Below are positions 52,778 to 58,480 of a stretch of 58,480 nucleotides of DNA, in pieces (within the stretch, counting starts at the first letter, position 1; each line of letters starts with the position of its first letter). Made by a program: the position numbers and the translations under genes. Source of the stretch: Planctomycetota bacterium (lineage in GTDB: Bacteria; Planctomycetota; SZUA-567; JAFGGJ01); contig JAFGGJ010000068.1 of the NCBI GenBank assembly GCA_016930595.1, forward strand, positions 1 to 58,480, given 5' to 3'. The notes beneath the pieces were generated by a model. That model made no database searches, was not told the DNA's origin, and saw only the letters and a list, made by a program, of their open reading frames with translations.

Positions 52778-52796
52778 CGGCTGCCGTCGACAGCCG
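52778..52796 (-). other. Hairpin in the greA leader
   Basis: 6-bp stem CGGCTG/CAGCCG with a 7-base loop, followed on the - strand by TCCCTTGTTTT and then the ribosome site. It lies inside the predicted 5' leader (start near 52804), so it could end some transcripts before greA, as leader termination does at E. coli greA (GraL). Inference only. Confidence 0.45.
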
Positions 52797-52810
52797 CCCG
52801 CTTCCCCATT

Positions 52811-52838
52811 AGAATAGCTTCCGTCGCCGCCTTGTCAA
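52811..52838 (-). promoter_or_regulatory. Predicted greA promoter
   Basis: TTGACA (- strand, 52838-52833), 16-base spacer, TATTCT (52816-52811). Confidence 0.6.
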
Positions 52839-52892
52839 AGCATCGCGCTGCCACTGTTCACGCCTCCCGCACGCACTGAAAGGAATCCTGTC

Positions 52893-53927
52893 ATGAAAGC
52901 CGCCGTCGTCACCGCACCGGGCAGAATGGAAATCCTCCGGATCGACGATCCCGTGCCCGGCCCCGGCGAAGTCCTCGTCCGTACGCGCTTCGTCAGCCCC
53001 TGCGGCAGCGAACACCACGCCTACCTCGGCGAATTCGGCCCGCGCATCGTCTTCCCGGCCGTCTTCGGACACGAAATGTCCGGCGTCGTCGAACTCGCCC
53101 CCCGGGATTCCGGCTTCCTGCCGGGCGACAGGGTCGTCCTCGACCCTATCGTCCCCTGCGGCTGCTGCCCCGCCTGCCTTGACGGCCGCATCAACGCCTG
53201 CCGCTCCCTCAGGCTTGTCGGCATCGACCTCCCGGGCGGCTTTGCGGAAAAAGTCTCCGTGCCGCCCCACCAGCTCCTCAGGATCCCGGACTCCGTCCCG
53301 CTGGACGACGCCACTCTCGCCGAAGTCCACGGCATCGGCGTTCACGCCCTCCGCATCGGGCGCGTCGAACCCGGCGACAGGATCGTCCTCATCGGAACGG
53401 GCAAGCTCGGCCTCAACATCCTCGACGTCCTTCGCGAATCCGCCTCCGGCTCCATCGTCGCCGTGGACGTCGATCCCTTCCGCCTCCAAAAAGCCCTCTC
53501 CCTTGGAGCTTCCGCGGCCGTCGATGCTTCCGCCCCAGGCGCCGCAGACCGCATCCTCCAGCTCACCGACGGCGACGGCGCCGATCTCGTCATCGAAGCC
53601 GTCGGCGCTTTTTCCGAAACTCCCAACCCTCCCCCAGTAGCCCTCGCCCTCGCCGTCGTCAGGCAGGCCGGCAGGATACTCCTTCTCGGCCAAGGCGGCC
53701 ACTCCGCAGGCATCCACTGGCGCACGCTTGTCTGGAAGGAAGCCGTCATCCTCACCAGCAGGACCAGCCGCGGCGTCTTCCCGCGCGTCCTCAGGATGAT
53801 GCAGCAGGGCCTCCTCCGCCCGCGGGCCGCCGTCACCCACAGAATTTCTTTAGAAGAAATCCCCTCCGTTTTCCGTCTTATGGATGAAGGGTCCCCGGGG
53901 CTTATCAAGGCTCTTGTCGAAATGTGA
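52893..53927 (+). CDS. Zinc-dependent medium-chain dehydrogenase (threonine/sorbitol dehydrogenase-like)
   Basis: 344 residues. MDR fold: catalytic zinc ligands Cys37 and the GHE pair (His60-Glu61), structural zinc Cys89, 92, 95 and 103 in CGCCPACLDGRINAC, and the NAD(P) Rossmann motif VLIGTGKLGLN. The C-terminal half has LVWKEAVILTSRTSRGVFPR. It oxidises an alcohol or polyol, substrate unknown. Alone on the + strand between greA and a HEAT-repeat gene; a GAAAGGAA site precedes the ATG. Codons are strongly C-ending, matching the local skew. Confidence 0.9.
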   Translation: MKAAVVTAPGRMEILRIDDPVPGPGEVLVRTRFVSPCGSEHHAYLGEFGPRIVFPAVFGHEMSGVVELAPRDSGFLPGDRVVLDPIVPCGCCPACLDGRINACRSLRLVGIDLPGGFAEKVSVPPHQLLRIPDSVPLDDATLAEVHGIGVHALRIGRVEPGDRIVLIGTGKLGLNILDVLRESASGSIVAVDVDPFRLQKALSLGASAAVDASAPGAADRILQLTDGDGADLVIEAVGAFSETPNPPPVALALAVVRQAGRILLLGQGGHSAGIHWRTLVWKEAVILTSRTSRGVFPRVLRMMQQGLLRPRAAVTHRISLEEIPSVFRLMDEGSPGLIKALVEM

Positions 53928-54019
53928 TCGCACCACGCCCAGGGAAAACCCCGTGCACCGGACCGTCCCGCCGGTAGAATAGGGACCGTGGTCCTTGGCC
54001 GTTGACGGAGGTTTTGCTT

Positions 54020-55117
54020 ATGCTTCGCTTCTTACGCCTTTTCCTCCCAGTCTTTCTCCTCGCAGGCTCCCTGCTCGCCGGTGAAATCCTCGACAACGAC
54101 AAGGTCGTGCGCCTCGTCAAGGCCGGCCTCGAAGAGCCCACCATCCTCAGGAAGCTCGACCGCGACGTATGCAACTTCGACCTCAGCACCGCCGAAATCG
54201 AAAAACTCAAGGCCGCCAACGTCTCCGACGGCCTCATCATCGCCATGATGGAAAAAATGGACACCCAGGTCAACCGCGTGCGCGTCGAAATCGAAATGCT
54301 CATCCAGACCCTCCGCACCAGCGATCCGGAAGAATATAAAAAGACCGTCGTCAGGCTCCGCCGCTTCGGCTCCCAGGCCGTGCCCACCCTCTCCGCCCAC
54401 CTCGCCGACCCGGACGACGTCATCCGTGCCGGCGCGGCCGAAGTCCTCGGCGAAATCGGCGACGTCTCCGCACGCAAGGATCTCCTCGACGCCCTCAATG
54501 ACGACGCCCCCCCAGTCAGGGCCAGGGCCGCCAAGGCCCTTTCCATCATGCCCGACGAAGAAACCACAAAATCGCTCATCAAGTGGATCAAGACCCCGGG
54601 ACGCCATCGCGACGGCGCCGCGCTCGCCCTCGGTTACCTGCGCGAAAAGTCCGCCATCGATCCCCTCAACTCCCTCCTCGACGACCACCTCGCCGCCGAA
54701 GACGACCGCGCTAACGCCGCCTTCGCCCTCGGCCTCATCGGCGATCCCGACAGCATCAGAAAACTCACCGATACCCTCCTCGGCTCCCCCTCCGATAGAA
54801 TCCGCGAAACCTCCGCCAAGGCCATCGGCCGCATCGGCCCCTATCACAAGGATCTTACCGAACCTTCCGCCAAGGCCCTTACAAGGGCCTTCGACCGCTT
54901 CCCCAACAGCCGCGCCGTCGTCGCCAGGGTCCTCGCCGACTTCCCCATGGCCGGCGTCATCGCCACCCTTATCGAAGGTCTCAACGATACCAACCCCGAA
55001 GTCACCGACGCCTGCTACAAGAGCCTGCGCGCCGCCACGGGCGAAACCCTCGGGCGCGGCTACGACGAATGGAGTTCCTGGTGGGAACTCGCCAAGGTGC
55101 GCTACCAGGTCCAGTAA
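54020..55117 (+). CDS. Exported HEAT-repeat protein
   Basis: 365 residues. Signal peptide (MLRFLRLFLPVFLLAGSLLA, about 1-20), then an acidic helical region (GEILDNDKVVRLVKAGLEEP). HEAT/PBS-lyase-type repeats from about 100: VPTLSAHLADPDDVIRAGAA, DLLDALNDDAPPVRARAAKA, PLNSLLDDHLAAEDDRANAA and TDTLLGSPSDRIRETSAKA. It probably serves as a binding scaffold in the periplasm. ATG at 54020 has GGAGG 8 bases upstream; TTG at 54002 is an alternative. Not homologous at a glance to the HEAT lipoprotein two genes downstream, although both share the fold. Confidence 0.83.
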   Translation: MLRFLRLFLPVFLLAGSLLAGEILDNDKVVRLVKAGLEEPTILRKLDRDVCNFDLSTAEIEKLKAANVSDGLIIAMMEKMDTQVNRVRVEIEMLIQTLRTSDPEEYKKTVVRLRRFGSQAVPTLSAHLADPDDVIRAGAAEVLGEIGDVSARKDLLDALNDDAPPVRARAAKALSIMPDEETTKSLIKWIKTPGRHRDGAALALGYLREKSAIDPLNSLLDDHLAAEDDRANAAFALGLIGDPDSIRKLTDTLLGSPSDRIRETSAKAIGRIGPYHKDLTEPSAKALTRAFDRFPNSRAVVARVLADFPMAGVIATLIEGLNDTNPEVTDACYKSLRAATGETLGRGYDEWSSWWELAKVRYQVQ

Positions 55118-55190
55118 CCGTACCCGCGCCGCACCGTCCCCACGCCATGTCGGCGCCGCGGCGCTCCGGCGCCTCACGAAAGGATTCCAC

Positions 55191-56699
55191 GTGACGCACC
55201 TCCTCTGCGCCGCCCTCGTCGATCCCTCCCCGGAAGACATGCTCGCTTCCGCCGCGCGCGCGGCACTTGACGGCGCCGACCTCGTCGAATTCCGCATGGA
55301 CGCCCTCCGACCCGCTCCCTCCGTCTCCCACGTCGCCTTCCTTCTCGACCGCTCACCCCTTCCCGCCGTCGTCACCTGCCGCTCCCGTGAACAGGGCGGT
55401 TCCCTGGAACTCCCCCGGGCCCTCCGCCTCGACATACTCCTCGAAGCCGTCCGCAGGAACTCCGCTTACGTCGACGTCGAATGGCCCGGCGAACCCCCCC
55501 TTGTCGAAGCGCGCCGCTCCTCCGCCTCCAACACGCGGATCATCTCCTCCTTCCACGACTTCGACCGCCTCCCTCCGGACCTCCCTTCCATCCTCGAAAA
55601 AATGGAATCCGGCCCCGCAGACGTCGTCAAAGCCGCCGTGGCCTGCCACTGCGCATCCCAGTCCGCTCTCCTGCTCGACCTCGTTTCTCGAGGTTCCAAG
55701 CCTCGCATCGTCATCGGCATGGGCCTTCCGGGTCTTCCCACGCGCGTCCTCGGCCCCCTCCATGGTGCCGAATTCACCTTCGCCGCCCTCGACGCCGCCC
55801 GCCGCTCCGCACCGGGCCAGCCCTCCCTTTCCGATATGCTCCGCCTGTTCCGCATCCGCAGCATCTCCCCCGCCACCAGGATTATCGGCGTCGTCGGCAA
55901 CCCCCTCGGCCACTCCCTCAGCCCTCTCCTCCATAACACCGTCTTCCGCATACTGGACATCGACGCCGTCTACCTCCCCTTTGAAGTCACCTCCGACCCG
56001 GCGGACTTCGTCATGCAATGGTCCTCCCTCCACAGGCTCGACGGCCTCAGCGTCACCATACCGCACAAGTCCGCCGTCATGAAAGCCTGCTCGCGCATCG
56101 ACGAAGAAACCTCCTCCATCGGCGCCGCAAATACTCTCTACCCAGTTCCCGGCGTCGGTTTTGCCGCCGCCAACACAGACGCCCCCGCTATCACCGACGT
56201 CCTCAAAACCGCTCTCGGCGCCTCCTCCCTCCGCAATAAATCCGTCCTCGTCCTCGGCGCAGGCGGCGCCGCCAGGGCCGCCGTGTACGGATTGGCCTCC
56301 GCAGGCTGCGACGTCGCCCTTTCGAACAGGACCGGCTCTCGCTCCGCCTCTCTCGCAGCGGACTTCCACGTCCGCTGCGTCCCATGGGCCTCCAGGGCCT
56401 CCCTCCGCCCCGATATCCTCGTCAACATGACCAGCGTCGGCATGCACCCGGACGTCTCCTCGACTCCCATCGACGCCTCGGCTCTCTCCCCGGGCATGCT
56501 CGTCTTCGACGCCGTCTACAACCCTCTCGATACCCGTCTCCTGCGCGAAGCCGCCGCCGCCGGCGCCGTCACCGTTCCCGGCACCGAAATGTTCCTCCGC
56601 CAGGCTGCCAGGCAGCTCAAGCTCTGGCTCGGCATCGACGACCCCCCTCTCGACGACATGCGCCGCACCATGCTGGATGCGCTTCATGAAACCTCCTAG
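55191..56699 (+). CDS. aroDE: Bifunctional 3-dehydroquinate dehydratase (type I)/shikimate dehydrogenase
   Basis: 502 residues, a fusion of AroD (about 1-225) and AroE (about 228-500), giving consecutive steps of the shikimate pathway. In AroD, ADLVEFRMD, TCRSREQGG, SFHDF (catalytic His) and DVVKAAV (Schiff-base Lys) are present. In AroE, GNPLGHSLSPLLHNTVF, LSVTIPHKSAVM (catalytic Lys), GAANTL, NTDAPA (catalytic Asp), VLGAGGAARAAVYGL and NMTSVGM are present. All key residues are intact. GTG start at 55191 with AAAGGA 6 bases upstream. This fusion is known from plants, Chlamydiae and some Planctomycetes. It overlaps the downstream HEAT lipoprotein by 14 bases. Confidence 0.95.
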   Translation: MTHLLCAALVDPSPEDMLASAARAALDGADLVEFRMDALRPAPSVSHVAFLLDRSPLPAVVTCRSREQGGSLELPRALRLDILLEAVRRNSAYVDVEWPGEPPLVEARRSSASNTRIISSFHDFDRLPPDLPSILEKMESGPADVVKAAVACHCASQSALLLDLVSRGSKPRIVIGMGLPGLPTRVLGPLHGAEFTFAALDAARRSAPGQPSLSDMLRLFRIRSISPATRIIGVVGNPLGHSLSPLLHNTVFRILDIDAVYLPFEVTSDPADFVMQWSSLHRLDGLSVTIPHKSAVMKACSRIDEETSSIGAANTLYPVPGVGFAAANTDAPAITDVLKTALGASSLRNKSVLVLGAGGAARAAVYGLASAGCDVALSNRTGSRSASLAADFHVRCVPWASRASLRPDILVNMTSVGMHPDVSSTPIDASALSPGMLVFDAVYNPLDTRLLREAAAAGAVTVPGTEMFLRQAARQLKLWLGIDDPPLDDMRRTMLDALHETS

Positions 56700-58278
56700 A
56701 CTCCTCCTCCCCCTTCTCCTCACCGTCCTTCTCCTCGCCTGCGCCTGCCCACGCCGCGGCCGGGATTCTTCCGCCCTCCCCGGCGGACCCAAACCCCTCT
56801 ACTCTCCCGAAGATCTCATGAACCTCCGCTCCGGCTCCACCCTCCCCATCCGCACGCCGGGCGGTTCTCCCCTCAAAGACGGGTCCTCCCTCCTCTCTCA
56901 CATCTTCAGCAGCCTCCAGCAGGAAGAAGACAAAAAGACCGCCCCGTCCTCCGGCGCCGCGGAAGCCCCCGCACCCGGGCAGAAACCGCCCGCTTCGCCC
57001 GCCGCCCCTCCGGCATCCCCCGCCCCGCAAACACGCAGGGCCGACGCCGGCAACTTCCTCCTGCTGCTGAAGTCCGGCTCACGTCCCGAAAAACTCCGCG
57101 CCATGGTTTTCGCCGCCACACGCCGCGACCGCCGCGCCGTCCCCGTTCTCGCACGCATGCTCCGGAACGAAGACACCATGTCCGGCTATGCCGCTGAAGC
57201 CCTCGGGGTCATAGGCGGCCGCCAGGCCGCCGCCGTGCTCTCCCGCTCCGCGTGTTCCGCACGCGTCGGCGCGCTCCGCTCACTTTCCCTCCAGTCCCTC
57301 GCCTTTATCGACGACCCCGCCGCCGATGCCTTCCTGCTCAAGTTCCTCTCTCACCAGGACCGCTCCCTGCGCCTCCAGGCCGCCGCCATCGCCGCCGCGC
57401 GCGGAGTTTCCGGCGCCGACAGCGCTCTCGACGCACTCGTCTCCGACCCTTCCGAACCACAGCACACCCGGATCTGGGCCGCCGCCGCCGTCGAACGATC
57501 CAGGCCCGGCGACACTGATGCCAGGCGCACCCTTCTCTCCGGTCTCCACTGCAGGGACCGTTCCATCTCCGCTCTCACGGTCCGGGCCCTTTCCGTCATC
57601 CGCACGACATGGGCCGCCGGGCAGATCGCCGGCCTCGTCTACTCGGACGACCCCGTCCTCTCGCGGGAAATCCTCTCACTTCTGCTCACCATCCCGCGGC
57701 CGGACGCCCTCGCCGCCCTCGACGGAGTTTCCGCGGGGCTCCTCCACACGGCGCGGTACAAGGCCGTCCGCTGCTGCATCGCCGGCCGTCCGGAAGGCAA
57801 CTCTCTTCACGACGCCATAATGTCCCAGGACCCCCTGGCGCGCGACCTCGCCGTCGAAGCCGCCGGGATGCACCGCATCAATTCCGCCGTCCCGGCTCTC
57901 GTGTCGCTGGCGCGGTCCACTACCGCCGGCTCCGAATACGACCGGGCGGTGCGGGCACTTGCTTCCATCGGCACGCGGGACGCTTCCGACGCCCTTGCCC
58001 TCCTCGGCGAAGATTCCTCCCATCTCCCGGCGTCCCCGTCAGAACAGCTCTCGGTTACCAGGATCTACACGGACCCGCTCGGCGACGTGCGCGGCGTCAT
58101 GATTTCGAACGGGCGGGAAGAATCCCTCTATGCGCCCGGCAGGCCCGGCCCCGGCGGCTGGAACTTCATCGAAATCTCCGGCGGCTGCGTCATTCTTGAA
58201 AACGCTTCCGGCCGCAGGCTTTCGCTCCCGGCGCCCACCCACCCCATTCGCCTGCGGCCCCCTGCCTTCGGCAATTGA
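56686..58278 (+). CDS. HEAT-repeat lipoprotein with small C-terminal beta domain
   Basis: 530 residues. Signal peptide with lipobox LLAC (Cys 19 or 21), a Pro/Ala-rich linker (about 75-120), then HEAT-type helical repeats (about 130-450) such as AVPVLARMLRNEDTMSGYAAEA, with a conserved D...R.AA pattern. The last 60 residues form a different unit, VRGVMISNGREESLYAPG then WNFIEISGGCVILEN followed by GRRLSL. It recalls the homology region of GspC/PilP-type pilotins, suggesting contact with a secretion or pilus inner-membrane complex; this is a guess from pattern only. Start ATG at 56686 (56677 also possible). Coupled to aroDE. Confidence 0.78.
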   Translation: MKPPRLLLPLLLTVLLLACACPRRGRDSSALPGGPKPLYSPEDLMNLRSGSTLPIRTPGGSPLKDGSSLLSHIFSSLQQEEDKKTAPSSGAAEAPAPGQKPPASPAAPPASPAPQTRRADAGNFLLLLKSGSRPEKLRAMVFAATRRDRRAVPVLARMLRNEDTMSGYAAEALGVIGGRQAAAVLSRSACSARVGALRSLSLQSLAFIDDPAADAFLLKFLSHQDRSLRLQAAAIAAARGVSGADSALDALVSDPSEPQHTRIWAAAAVERSRPGDTDARRTLLSGLHCRDRSISALTVRALSVIRTTWAAGQIAGLVYSDDPVLSREILSLLLTIPRPDALAALDGVSAGLLHTARYKAVRCCIAGRPEGNSLHDAIMSQDPLARDLAVEAAGMHRINSAVPALVSLARSTTAGSEYDRAVRALASIGTRDASDALALLGEDSSHLPASPSEQLSVTRIYTDPLGDVRGVMISNGREESLYAPGRPGPGGWNFIEISGGCVILENASGRRLSLPAPTHPIRLRPPAFGN

Positions 58279-58480
58279 GCGTAGCTGTCGAGCAAGACCC
58301 CCACCCGGGATCTGTATAATTAAGGGTAATGTCAGGGTAGAGGCGGGGTGAAGGGGTGAGTGGGTGCACGTTCTGCACGTTTAACTTGTAACTCCCAATT
58401 GCACAATGTGCGGACGAAATTGCATCATGCAGAATTGGCGTGTTTTGGGGTCAGTTTGCAGGCACTTTAAGGCCAAAACC
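58279..58480. other. Intergenic region with promoter-like and operator-like elements
   Basis: About 200 bases after the last gene, clearly AT-richer than the preceding 6 kb. It holds a perfect TATAAT (58315-58320), a direct repeat TGCACGTT (58365-58372 and 58374-58381), and two small palindromes, GCACA-A-TGTGC (58401-58411) and TGCAT-C-ATGCA (58421-58431), whose centres are 20 bases apart. It probably controls a gene starting beyond the window edge. Confidence 0.5.

Noticed and set aside
1-58480. tRNA, rRNA, CRISPR or insertion sequence
   Set aside because: No TTCGA-type T-loop with matching stems, no rRNA-like blocks, no spaced direct repeats and no transposase or terminal inverted repeats were seen by eye. 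A covariance-model scan would settle the RNA genes.

Overview
This is a 58 kb piece of a high-GC bacterial chromosome. It looks like an LPS-bearing diderm from the Planctomycetota/PVC neighbourhood or a similar uncultivated phylum. The clues are an lpxK gene, two ExbB/ExbD motor sets, a Ser/Thr protein kinase with a PA14-like tail, an AroD-AroE fusion, two non-HemE URO-D family proteins plus a corrinoid protein, a DUF4175-like giant, a DUF5107-TPR protein and HEAT-repeat exported proteins. The phylum is inferred from this gene mix only. I saw no rRNA, tRNA, CRISPR array, insertion sequence or prophage, and no gene-free stretch above about 240 bp.

Layout. 1-11.7 kb, all +: the 3' end of purE, a membrane Ser/Thr kinase, a URO-D family protein, exbB-exbD-lpxK with two downstream genes (one an MshEN-PilZ c-di-GMP-type protein), then an MFS transporter, a DUF4416 protein and a YhcC-like radical SAM protein. 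11.7-15 kb, -: D-aminoacylase, an RluD-family pseudouridine synthase and a corrinoid protein with its own promoter and terminator. 15-17 kb, +: exbB-exbD-tonB. 17-23 kb, -: lpd-lipB-lipA-tmk-holB-ricT, which joins lipoylation to a replication/RicT cluster. 23-31 kb: a second URO-D protein (+), galK and a DUF58 gene (-), then + genes for an orphan antitoxin-like protein, an ApbE lipoprotein, PdxA and an SLBB polysaccharide-export-type protein. 31-36 kb, -: a STAS protein, a LOG-family enzyme, a small membrane protein, a DUF4175-like protein and two lipoproteins, one built of about ten 36-residue repeats. 36.4-38 kb, +: an outer-membrane beta-barrel protein divergent from the repeat lipoprotein. 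38-52 kb, -: a tight nine-gene run glnE, DUF5107-TPR, a small membrane protein, M42 and M20 peptidases, an uncharacterised two-domain protein, cca, gpmI and a YkgJ-like protein. 52-58 kb: a STAS protein (+), greA (-), then + genes for a zinc dehydrogenase, a HEAT protein, the AroDE fusion and a HEAT lipoprotein.

Large-scale signal. The + strand is strongly G-rich at the left end, balanced near 15-23 kb and strongly C-rich at the right end, whichever strand is coding. Same-strand genes accordingly shift from G/A-ending to C-ending codons. A G-to-C switch read in this direction is what a replication terminus gives, so the window probably spans the terminus, although I found no convincing dif site.

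Most notable: the 36-residue tandem-repeat lipoprotein, with Tyr, Arg, Pro, Leu and Tyr fixed at set positions in the nine full copies, and its divergent promoter arrangement with a beta-barrel protein; the MshEN-PilZ architecture; the skew inversion; and the uncharacterised protein at 41425-43113.
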